From: Streptacidiphilus sp. 4-A2 | GTDB taxonomy: Bacteria > Actinomycetota > Actinomycetes > Streptomycetales > Streptomycetaceae | Direction: 5' to 3' | NCBI GenBank assembly: GCA_014284505.1 | Contig: JAAFYY010000001.1 | Span: forward strand, 8,233,845 to 8,297,844 | DNA length: 64,000 nt | Shown here: in pieces, positions 30,803 to 38,678 of the stretch | Position numbering within the stretch: the first letter of the stretch is position 1 | Layout of the letters: each line of letters begins with the position of its first letter | Notes under the pieces: model-generated | What the model saw: only the letters and a program-made list of their open reading frames with translations | Databases searched by the model: none | Told to the model about the DNA's origin: nothing | Translations under genes and position numbers: made by a program

Positions 30803-31441
30803 GTGCCGCCAGATTCTGCCGAGGAGCTGGAGATCCACAAGACCGCCCCGGGCCCGCTTGTTCCGTCCAACGACGAGACGGACGCGACAGCCCGAACAAC
30901 GCCTTCCCCTGTCGCACCCACCCTCAGTACCCCAGGCGCCCCGCGCCCGATCCCGCGTCCCGGACCGCCCGTGCGTCGTCCGGACGCGGGCCCGGCGCGG
31001 ATCGTCCCCAAGCCGGGTCCGGCGCCCCGAAACCCGGCTGCCCCCGTCGCCCCTGAGAGCGCCCCCGCCGCGAGTACCGCCCCCGAGATCGAGATCCAGC
31101 GGATCGAGGTCGGCCCGGGCGCCGCTCTGGAGCGGGCGGACGAGCTGGTCGACGCGCTGCTCGAAGCCGGGCGCGCACCAGGACAGATCCTGGTGCTGAC
31201 CACCGGCGGGCCGCACCCGTGGCAGCAGCACGAGGAGTCCTTCGGCGCCGAGCACTACTGGGCCCAGCTGGGTGAGGCCCAGGACGTCTTCTACGCCGGT
31301 GCCGCCGCCTGCCGTCCGGTGCGCCGCGAGGTCGTGGTGCTGGTGGTCAACGGCGGCTCCGCCGCCGCTGTCAGCCGGGCCGTCGCCACTGCCCGCAGCC
31401 ACGCCACCGGCCTGCTCGTGCTCTGCGGCAACGCCGGATAG
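30803..31441 (+). CDS. conserved hypothetical protein between rnhB and the RecQ-like gene
   Basis: About 212 residues. The first half is a Pro/Ala-rich disordered segment (repeated APRPIPRPGPPVRRP-like stretches). The second half is a compact alpha/beta domain: IEVGPGAALERADELVDALL, GQILVLTTGGPHPWQQHEES, EHYWAQLGEAQDVFYAGAAA and VVVLVVNGGSAAAVSRAVA. This domain looks like the C-terminal domain found on some actinobacterial helicases, which may link it to the RecQ-like gene downstream; that is inference. The start is uncertain: the frame is open back to 30656, but GTG 30803 is closer to the conserved part. No function is known. Confidence 0.6.
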   Translation: MPPDSAEELEIHKTAPGPLVPSNDETDATARTTPSPVAPTLSTPGAPRPIPRPGPPVRRPDAGPARIVPKPGPAPRNPAAPVAPESAPAASTAPEIEIQRIEVGPGAALERADELVDALLEAGRAPGQILVLTTGGPHPWQQHEESFGAEHYWAQLGEAQDVFYAGAAACRPVRREVVVLVVNGGSAAAVSRAVATARSHATGLLVLCGNAG

Positions 31442-31556
31442 CGGATCCGACACCCCGTCAACTTCCTTACTGCCCAAGGCATCCAGCTCAAGGCATCCAG
31501 GGTTTCGGCGGGGGTCGGGGTCCGGGTCGGGTCCGGGGGCCAGGTCGGGCCGTCGG

Positions 31557-32165
31557 TCAGCGGCTGCCCGCCCGCACCGTGCCCGGGACCTCGTGCGTCC
31601 GTACCGGTTCGATCATGGCCCGGACCGGCAGTGCGCTGACGGACCGCACGCTCTCCTGCGCCCAGGACCCGCTGTGCGGGGTCCGGCCGCCGCGGCTGTC
31701 GCCGAGGACCTGCCAGCCCTCGTCGGTGAGGGTGACATAGGCGCCGCAGCGCAGCCCGTGCAGGGTGCTGGCGTCCTGGAGCGCCCACATCCAGGCGCCG
31801 TCCTCGGCGGTCCAGGCGTGGCTGCCGCGTCGGCACAGCATCAGCACCGCGGTCCGGACCGGACGGGCCCGCCGCAGGTCGTGCGGGATGATCCGGCGCA
31901 GGTGGGCGAGCAGGGCGTTGCGGTACTGCCAGCCGTCGCCGGCGTGGCGCCCGTGCGGTCCGACCGGGAACGAGGCCCCGGCCGCTACCCGGCCGATCTG
32001 GTCCAGCACGGCGACCACCGCGGTCCCCGGCGTCGGGCGGTGCACCCGGTGCAGGTCGGTGACCAGGGTTCGGGGGTCCCGGAGCAGCGCGGTACACGCC
32101 TCGTTCCAGAGCGTCGGGCTGAGGGACCGGTCCACCACTGTGGATCCCAGGGCGGCGGAGTCCAT
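31557..32165 (-). CDS. conserved hypothetical protein, divergent from the RecQ-like gene
   Basis: A 202-residue protein (ATG at the complement of 32163-32165, with GGAG upstream) conserved in streptomycetes at this place. Segments: LSPTLWNEACTALLRDPRTL, AVVAVLDQIGRVAAGASFPV, LLAHLRRIIPHDLRRARPVR, TAEDGAWMWALQDASTLHGL and RCGAYVTLTDEGWQVLG. It has no signal peptide or membrane segment. The tryptophan-rich acidic helix followed by the DEGW strand is distinctive, but I do not recognise a family. The 295-bp gap to the RecQ-like gene probably holds divergent promoters. A link to DNA repair is suggested only by position. Confidence 0.65.
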   Translation of the reverse strand: MDSAALGSTVVDRSLSPTLWNEACTALLRDPRTLVTDLHRVHRPTPGTAVVAVLDQIGRVAAGASFPVGPHGRHAGDGWQYRNALLAHLRRIIPHDLRRARPVRTAVLMLCRRGSHAWTAEDGAWMWALQDASTLHGLRCGAYVTLTDEGWQVLGDSRGGRTPHSGSWAQESVRSVSALPVRAMIEPVRTHEVPGTVRAGSR

Positions 32166-32460
32166 GATCAAGGCCACTCCTTCCCCGTACCCGCGCAGGG
32201 CACCTCCATGTCCGGGCATAGATCAGCACTACCGGAACACCCCAATTGTCAGGTCCGGGCATGGATGCGGCAACGGCGGGTCCGCCGGAAAACATCCGTG
32301 ATCAAGTGCTTTGTCGCTTATATTCCAGCATTGTTTTCGATCATGCGCCCGGAGGCGCTCCCGGGTCGGTCGCCCGCTCGGCTCTGCCGGCCGGGCCGCC
32401 GCGGGCGCGGTCGGGCCTGCGGGTTCGCGGGATGTCGGTGCTGTCCGGTTGCATGGGGGC

Positions 32461-34641
32461 ATGAGCGACAAGGAACTGCGGGCCGAGGCCGATGCCGTAC
32501 TGACCCGTCTGGTGGGTGACGGCCGCGGTACGGCGCGGCTGCGCGAGGACCAGTGGCAGGCGATCGAGGCGCTGGTGGTGGGTCGGCGTCGCGCGCTGGT
32601 GGTACAGCGCACAGGGTGGGGCAAGTCGGCCGTGTACTTCGTGGCCACATCAATGCTGCGGAAACGCGGAGCCGGTCCGACGGTGATCATTTCGCCGTTG
32701 CTGGCGCTGATGCGGAACCAGGTGGATTCCGCGGCGCGGGCGGGAATCGCCGCGCGGACGATCAATTCGGCCAACCCGGAGGAGTGGGACGCGGTCCAGG
32801 CCGAGGTCGAGGCGGGCACGGTGGACGTGCTGCTGGTCAGCCCGGAGCGGCTGAACTCGCCCGACTTCCGGGACACCGTGCTGCCCCGGCTGGCGGCCAC
32901 CACCGGCCTGCTGGTGGTGGACGAGGCGCACTGCATCTCCGACTGGGGGCACGACTTCCGTCCGGACTACCGCCGCCTGCGCACGATGCTGGCGGAGCTG
33001 CCGTCCGGGGTGCCGGTCCTGGCGACGACGGCGACCGCCAACGCCCGGGTGACCGCGGACGTCGCGGAGCAGCTGGGCACCGGCGGCGGGGACGCCCTGG
33101 TGCTGCGCGGGCCGCTGGACCGGGAGAGCCTGCGGCTTGGGGTGCTGGAGCTGCCGACGCGGCGCACCGGCTGGCCTGGCTGGGGGAGCGGCTGGCGAGC
33201 TGCCGGCTCGGGGATCATCTACACGCTGACCGTGGCCGCGGCCGAGGAGGTCGCGGCGTTCCTGCGGCAGCGCGGCTACCCGGTGGCGTCCTACACCGGC
33301 AAGACGGAGAACGCGGACCGGCTCCAGGCCGAGGAGGACCTGCTGGCGAACCGGGTGAAGGCACTGGTGGCGACCTCGGCCCTGGGGATGGGCTTCGACA
33401 AGCCGGATCTGGGGTTCGTGGTGCACCTGGGCTCGCCCTCGTCCCCGATCGCCTACTACCAGCAGGTCGGCCGCGCCGGGCGCGGGGTGGACCACGCCGA
33501 CGTGCTGCTGCTGCCGGGGCGTGAGGACGAGGCGATCTGGGCGTACTTCGCCTCCGTGGGCTTCCCGCCCGAGGAGCAGGTGCGCCGGACCCTGGCCGCC
33601 CTGGAGCAGGCCGGCCGCCCGCTGTCGCTCCCGGCCCTGGAGCCGCTGGTCGACCTGCGGCGCTCCCGGCTGGAGACCATGCTGAAGGTCCTGGACGTGG
33701 ACGGAGCCGTCAGGCGGGTCAAGGGCGGCTGGACCGCCACCGGACAGCCGTGGGCGTACGACGCGCAGCGCTACGCGTGGGTGGCCCGGCAGCGCGAGGC
33801 CGAGCAGCAGGCCATGCGGGACTACGTGGCGACGACCGGGTGCCGGATGGAGTTCCTCCAGCGGCAGCTGGACGACGAGAAGGCGGCCCCGTGTGGCCGC
33901 TGCGACAACTGCGCCGGCCGCTGGCTGGACCCGGCCGTCACCGACGGCGCCCTGGCCGGGGCGGCGGGTGAACTGGACCGCCCGGGCGTCGAGGTCGAGC
34001 CGCGCCGGATGTGGCCGACGGGGATGCCCGCGGTCGGGGTCGACCTCAAGGGCCGCATCCCCGAGGGACAGCAGGCAGCGACCGGCCGGGCGCTGGGCCG
34101 GCTGTCCGACATCGGCTGGGGCAACCGGCTGCGCCCGCTGCTGTCCGCGCAGGCCTCGGCCCAGGGCGGAGTCCGGGCCGTGGACGGTCCGCTGCCGGAC
34201 GACGTGCTGGCCGCCGTGGTGACCGTGGTGGCCGACTGGGCGCGCTCACCCGGCGGCTGGGCGGCCGGCGGCCCGGAGGGGATGGCGCGGCCGGTGGGAG
34301 TCGTCGCCATGCCGTCCCGGAGCCGCCCGCAACTGGTGGGCTCGCTGGCCCAGGGGCTGGCCCGGGTCGGCCGGCTCCCGCTGCTGGGCAGCCTCGGCTA
34401 CACCCCGCAGGCCGACGAGCACGGCCCGCACCGCAGCAACTCGGCCCAGCGGCTGCGCGCCCTGGCCGCCTCGTTCGGCGTCCCCGACGACCTCGCCGCC
34501 GCCCTGGCCGCCAACCCGGGCCCGGTGCTGCTGGTCGACGACTACAGCGACTCCGGCTGGACCCTGGCCGTGGGCGCCCGGCTGCTGCGGCAGAACGGGG
34601 CAGGTCAGGTGCTCCCGCTGGTGCTGGCCCTGGCCGGTTAG
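32461..34641 (+). CDS. RecQ-like DNA helicase fused to a phosphoribosyltransferase-like domain
   Basis: A 726-residue protein. Residues 1-350 are a RecQ core: LREDQWQAIEALV, Walker A VQRTGWGKSAVYF, ISPLLALMRNQVD, DEAHCISDWGHDFRPDYR, ATTATANARVTADV and the motif V/VI region GMGFDKPDLGFVVH and YYQQVGRAGRG. A zinc-type site (GCRMEFLQRQL then CGRCDNC) follows. The last 150 residues are unlike RecQ and end with a PRPP-loop match, VLLVDDYSDSGWTLAVG, as in ComF-type phosphoribosyltransferases. An offset pair of base errors near 33160-33205 garbles about 15 residues (ELPTRRTGWPG) between two intact parts. ATG 32461 is the start used by relatives. Role: probably DNA unwinding in repair; the PRTase part is unexplained. 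Confidence 0.88.
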   Translation: MSDKELRAEADAVLTRLVGDGRGTARLREDQWQAIEALVVGRRRALVVQRTGWGKSAVYFVATSMLRKRGAGPTVIISPLLALMRNQVDSAARAGIAARTINSANPEEWDAVQAEVEAGTVDVLLVSPERLNSPDFRDTVLPRLAATTGLLVVDEAHCISDWGHDFRPDYRRLRTMLAELPSGVPVLATTATANARVTADVAEQLGTGGGDALVLRGPLDRESLRLGVLELPTRRTGWPGWGSGWRAAGSGIIYTLTVAAAEEVAAFLRQRGYPVASYTGKTENADRLQAEEDLLANRVKALVATSALGMGFDKPDLGFVVHLGSPSSPIAYYQQVGRAGRGVDHADVLLLPGREDEAIWAYFASVGFPPEEQVRRTLAALEQAGRPLSLPALEPLVDLRRSRLETMLKVLDVDGAVRRVKGGWTATGQPWAYDAQRYAWVARQREAEQQAMRDYVATTGCRMEFLQRQLDDEKAAPCGRCDNCAGRWLDPAVTDGALAGAAGELDRPGVEVEPRRMWPTGMPAVGVDLKGRIPEGQQAATGRALGRLSDIGWGNRLRPLLSAQASAQGGVRAVDGPLPDDVLAAVVTVVADWARSPGGWAAGGPEGMARPVGVVAMPSRSRPQLVGSLAQGLARVGRLPLLGSLGYTPQADEHGPHRSNSAQRLRALAASFGVPDDLAAALAANPGPVLLVDDYSDSGWTLAVGARLLRQNGAGQVLPLVLALAG

Positions 34642-34696
34642 CCGGGCGCCGCCGGCTGTCCGGCCGGCCCGCGGCGGTGGCCCCCGCCGCGCGCGT

Positions 34697-35309
34697 TCAG
34701 TGCGGTGCGCCGCCGACCCCGCGCAGGAGGTTGTCCACCAGGCCCACCACGAAGCCCTCGGTGACCGGCGGCCCGGGCAGCAGCAGGCGGTGGTAGCAGG
34801 CGCCCCAGAGCTGGTCGACCAGGATCTCCGGATCGGCGTCGGGGCGCAGCTGGCCGCGTGACTGCGCGCGCCGCATCGCCGCCACGGCCAGCTCCCGGCG
34901 CGGGGTGGTGTACCGCTGCTGGAGCGCCTTGGCCAGATCCGGGTCGGTCTGGGCCTGGCCGATCAGTTCGCCGATCACCCGTCCGGCGGGGGTCTCGCTG
35001 ACCAGCCGGACGAATGCCCGGAGCGGGCGGTCAGGTCTGCCGCGATGTCGCCGGTGTCGGGGAAGCTCAGGTCTGTTCGACGGCGTGGAAGTGCCGTCGA
35101 GGGCCAGTGCCCCCCTGGACGGCACCACTTGTAGATCGTCGTCTTGCTGACCCCGGCCGTGTCGGCGACGCCCTCGAGGTGAACACGCCCATGCCCTCCG
35201 CAGCAGCAGTGCGCCCGCCGCGTGTGAGGATGTCGGCGCGCACCTCCTCGCCGGGCGCCGCCCCGGCGCGTCGCACCTCGGGCCCGGTTCGCGCTCCGCT
35301 GTCGGTCAT
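34697..35309 (-). CDS. TetR-family regulator, several frameshifts
   Basis: About 205 residues if repaired. The pieces are MTDSGARTGPEVRRAGAAPG with EEVRADILTRGGRTAAAEGM, then VADTAGVSKTTIYKW (recognition helix), then the ligand-binding domain from LRAFVRLVSETPAGRVIGEL to VDQLWGACYHRLLLPG and VVGLVDNLLRGVGGAPH. The domain matches the TetR_C_11-like group of small-molecule regulators. At least three frame changes lie between 35030 and 35190. It is transcribed away from the SDR gene at 35491, with two near-identical candidate operators between them, which suggests it represses the SDR gene and itself. Confidence 0.8.
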
Positions 35310-35420
35310 CCGCCGACCCCTCTGTCCGCTGGCCTGTCCGTCGGCGCTGTTCGCTGAAGCTCGCCCTGGGCGGTCGTCCCGGGCGCCTCGTCCCTGGCGG
35401 GCGACCCGCCCACCCTGTCA

Positions 35421-35437
35421 TATGGACGCAGCGTTCA
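35421..35437. promoter_or_regulatory. candidate TetR operator 1
   Basis: TATGGACGCAGCGTTCA. It shares TATGGAC-N5-GTTCA with the site at 35448-35464 in the TetR/SDR intergenic region; centres are 27 bp apart. Confidence 0.6.
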
Positions 35438-35447
35438 CATCTGCTTA

Positions 35448-35464
35448 TATGGACTTACCGTTCA
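35448..35464. promoter_or_regulatory. candidate TetR operator 2
   Basis: TATGGACTTACCGTTCA, second copy of the TATGGAC-N5-GTTCA element, 27 bp upstream of the SDR ATG, where binding would block transcription or initiation. Confidence 0.6.
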
Positions 35465-35490
35465 TTAAGCTTCATCCGGGAGGCAGCACC

Positions 35491-36217
35491 ATGTCCACCA
35501 TGGCCACGGGCACGGCAAGGGTTGCGCTGGTCACCGGCGCCTCAGGGGCATCGGCCGCGCCGTCGCCCACCGGCTCGCGCCGACGGCATGGCCGTCGGCG
35601 TCCACTACGCAGGCAACAAGGCCGGCCGACGAGGTCGTCGCGCATCGGGGCGGACGGCGGCAGGGCGCTCGCGGTGGCGGGCGACGTCGCCGACGAGACC
35701 GCCATGGCCGACGCCTTCGACGCGGGGCGGCGGCGTTCGGCGGGATCGACGTGGTCGTCCACCGCGTGTGATGCAGCTCGGTCCGGTCGCCGAGTTCGAC
35801 CTGGACGCGCTCGACCGGATGCACCGCACCAATATCCGCGGCACCTTCGTGGTCACCCAGCAGGCGGCCCGCCGGATCCGGGCCGGAGGCGCCATCGTCA
35901 CCTTCTCGACCTCGGTGACCCGGCTCGCGTTCCCCGGTTACGCCCCCTATGCGGCAGTAAGGCGGCGGTCGAGGCGATCACCCTGGTGCTGGCCCGCGAA
36001 CTGCGCGTCGCGACATCACCGTGAACGCGGTGGCCCCGGCCCCACGGCCACGCGCTCTTCCTGGACGGCAAGGACCAGACGTCGACCGCCTCGCCGCGCA
36101 GCCCCGCTGGAGCGTCTCGGCACACCGGCCGACATCGCCGAGACCGTCGCCTTCCTCGCCGGACCGGCGCGCTGGGTCAACGGCCAGGTCCTCTTCGTCA
36201 ACGGCGGCATCGCCTGA
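35491..36217 (+). CDS. short-chain dehydrogenase/reductase, several frameshifts
   Basis: About 245 residues when repaired; an NAD(P)-dependent oxidoreductase of the 3-oxoacyl-ACP reductase-like SDR group. The cofactor fold starts ARVALVTGAS, followed in another frame by the AVAHRLAADGMAVGVHYAG equivalent. GRALAVAGDVADETAMADAF, then FDLDALDRMHRTNIRGTFVV, IRAGGAIVTFSTSVTRL, PGYAPYAA (catalytic Tyr-xxx-Lys region, broken near 35960), RLGTPADIAETVAFLAGP and WVNGQVLFVNGGIA are visible. Breaks lie near 35545, 35630, 35735, 35765, 35960, 36015 and 36050-36105. ATG 35491 has GGGAGG upstream. It is divergent from the TetR gene, its probable regulator. The substrate is unknown. Confidence 0.82.
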
Positions 36218-36283
36218 GGCGGGACGGCGGCATCGCCTGAGGTCAACGGCGGTATCACCCGCGTCAACGGCGGTATCGCCGGC
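36197..36283. repeat. four-unit tandem repeat copying the 3' end of the SDR gene
   Basis: Units of 21-23 bp begin at 36197, 36219, 36242 and 36263, each containing ACGGCGG(C/T)ATC(G/A)CC. Unit 1 is the last coding segment (VNGGIA and stop) of the SDR gene; units 2-4 follow the stop. Confidence 0.7.
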
Positions 36284-36439
36284 GAGGGCCGGAGCTGTCC
36301 GGGCGTCCGTCCGGCCCCGCGACGTCACCTGCGCGCTCGCCGCTTCACCCTGCGGGTGAGGAGGATTTCCACACCCCCAGGTTGTCCACAGAAGCGGGCC
36401 GACGACTCCGGGAGCCCTTCCCGGAGGGATGCTCGACCC

Positions 36440-37605
36440 ATGAACGAGCACTGAACGAGCACCCGATCACCCCCGCCGCCTCACCCTTCGAGAACCCCGT
36501 CGTGCGGATGCGCACCCGGCCGACATGGTCGACGCGCTGCCCTATCCTCGGCTTCTTCCCAGCGACAGCGTGGTGGCCCTGGGCCTTCAGGGGCCGCGCC
36601 GGCGCCAGGGCGGCACCGTCCGGATCGACATCCCCCCCCGCCGAGTGGGCCGCCCGCGGAGGAGGTGGCGCGCTTCCTGGTGGCGCTGTCCGAGCACCGC
36701 GACCGCAGCCCGGACGCGGTGATCCTCTACCTCTGCCGCGATCCGGCCCCGGGCAGGACGGCCGGGCGGTCACCGAGCAGCTCCGCCCGCTGGCCGCGCA
36801 GCTCACCGCCGCGTTCTCGGCGGTCGGCATCCCGGTGCACGAGGCGGTGTGCGTGTCCGACGGCCGCTGGTGGTCGTTCAGCTGCGCCGACCCGGCCTGC
36901 TGCGATCCCGGGGGCACCCGGGTGGACCGGCCGGGCAGCACCTCCGCCGTGGCGGCGGCCGCGGCCTACGCCGGCATCCAGCTGCGCGGCAGCTCAAGGA
37001 GCTCCAGCGCGAGCTCGACCCGGTGGCCGCGCCCACCGCCGAGAGCAGCTGCTCGCCTTCGAGCAGGCGGTGCCCGCACTGGTCGAGGAGTTGCGGCGCA
37101 GCGGTGGCCGGGAGGCCGTCCGCGAGCGGACGGCGGAACTGGTGGACTCGGCGGTGGCGCGGTTCCGGGCCGGGGCGGCGGAACTGTCCGAGACCGAGGC
37201 GGCCCGGCTGATCCTCGGCCTTCAGGACCGGCTGGCCCGGGATCGCGCGGCGGAGTGGCTCGACCCTCCCGACGTGGAGCACGCCCAACGGCTGTGGCGG
37301 TTCCTGGCCAAGCGCTGCGCGGTCCCTTCGACAGTCATGCGGCCGCTCCGCTGTCACTGCTCGGCTGGACCGCCTGGGTGACCGGCGATCTGGTGACCGC
37401 CAGGATCGCCCTGGGCCGGGCGCTGGTCGCCGATCCGGACTACACCTTCGCCCGGCTCCTCTATGAGGCGGTCAACTGCGGTGCCGAACCCCGGTCGCTC
37501 TGCGCCACGCTCCGTGCCGAGCGCCGCGCCCGGCAGCGGCAGCGCCGCCGTCGGCATCCGTTGGAGCGCAGACGGGTGCTGGGAGGTCAGCGGGTCAGGT
37601 CATGA
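36440..37605 (+). CDS. DUF4192-domain protein, several frameshifts
   Basis: About 390 residues. The family start is recognisable as a DMVDALPYLLGFFPSDSVVALGLQG-type stretch, split over two frames near 36535-36560. It continues VARFLVALSEHRDRSPDAVI, VTEQLRPLAAQLTAAFSAVG, VCVSDGRWWSFSCADPACC, the paired-helix region LARDRAAEWLDPPDVEHAQR and a C-terminus PLSLLGWTAWVTGDLVTARI then ALVADPDYTFARLLYEAVN. ATG 36440 has GGAGGGA upstream, but the frame fails after four codons, so a base is missing there too. DUF4192 proteins are universal in streptomycetes; the function is unknown. The C-terminus ends in arginine-rich residues. Confidence 0.75.
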
Positions 37606-37750
37606 ACTCCACCTGAGCGTGGGGCCCGGGTGTCGGATCCGGCCTGGGCCGTGGGCACTGAGCTCGGGTATCCATCCCGGATGGCGGACTTTCCGGACAT
37701 TTCCACGCCGGGATCCGATCCGGAGGGAGAAACGTCCGCGGAGGTGTTTA

Positions 37751-37765
37751 TCGTCATTGCGACGA
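37751..37765. promoter_or_regulatory. possible autoregulatory palindrome upstream of the Nudix regulator
   Basis: TCGTC-ATTGC-GACGA, with 5-bp arms, lies 15 bp before the ATG. It is a candidate operator only; short palindromes are common in this GC-rich DNA. Confidence 0.3.
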
Positions 37766-37779
37766 CTATGATCCTCCCC

Positions 37780-38521
37780 ATGTCGCGTTACGATCCGTCG
37801 GCCTTCCCCCCGTTCGCGGTCACGGTTGACCTGGTGGTGCTGACCGTCCGTGATCACGCTCTGTGCGCATTGATGGTGCGCCGTGGCGAACCCCGTTCCA
37901 GGGCTTCTGGGCGCTCCCGGGCGGATTCGTGCGTCCGATGAGGGCTGATCGAGGCGGCGGCCAGAGAGCTGGCGGAGGAGACCGGACTGCGCACCCATGG
38001 CGCGCCCGGCCAGGGCCCCGGCGTGGGCGCGCACCTGGAGCAGCTGGCGACCTATGGCGACCCGCAGCGCGACCCCGCATGCGCGTGGTCAGCGTCGCCC
38101 ATCTGGCGCTTGCCCCGGACCTGCCCACACCGCGCCCGGGCGGGGACGTCCGCAGCGCGCGCTGGGCCCCGGTCGAGGAACTCCTCGGCAGCGGCAAGGA
38201 CGACGGGCTGCTGCTCGCCTTCGACCACACCCGGATCCTGGCGGACGGAGTGGAACGCGCCCGGTCCAAGATCGAGTACTCGTCGCTGGCCACCTCCTTC
38301 TGTCCGGAGGAGTTCACCGTGGGCGAGCTGCGCCGGGTCTACGAGTCGGTCTGGGGCGTCGCCCTCGATCCGCGCAACTTCCACCGCAAGGTCACCGGCA
38401 CCCCCGGCTTCCTGGTGCCGGCCGGGGTACCACCACCCGCCAGGGCGGCCGCCCGGCCCAGCTGTTCCGGGCCGGGGGAGCGACCGTGCTCAACCCGCCG
38501 ATGCTGCGTCCGGACAGCTGA
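37780..38521 (+). CDS. Nudix hydrolase-type protein with C-terminal winged helix (NrtR-like), frameshifts
   Basis: About 248 residues. It begins MSRYDPSAFPPFAVTVDLVV, then the substrate strand ALCALMVRRGEPP. PFQGFWALPGGFVRP and the Nudix box (AARELAEETGL with preceding G) follow in shifted frames. The C-terminal third GVERARSKIEYSSLATSFCP, EEFTVGELRRVYESVWGVALD and PRNFHRKVTGTPGFLVP is the winged-helix region of the NrtR/NUDIX regulator group. Regulators of this type sense ADP-ribose-like metabolites and control NAD or sugar genes; the target here is unknown. Breaks lie near 37893, 37940, 38078 and 38430. ATG 37768 is an alternative start. Confidence 0.8.
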
Positions 38522-38678
38522 CCCCGGCGGGGCTCCGGGGCCTTCAAGGGCGTCGCCGCTGCGGCGCGCCACGTCGGCATCAACGCGCCGTATCGCCAAT
38601 GCCACGCAACGTCACCGGGTCGGGCTAAGGTGCTCGCTACGGGGACGACTGTGCACCGGCATCGCGAGGTGAAACTCG

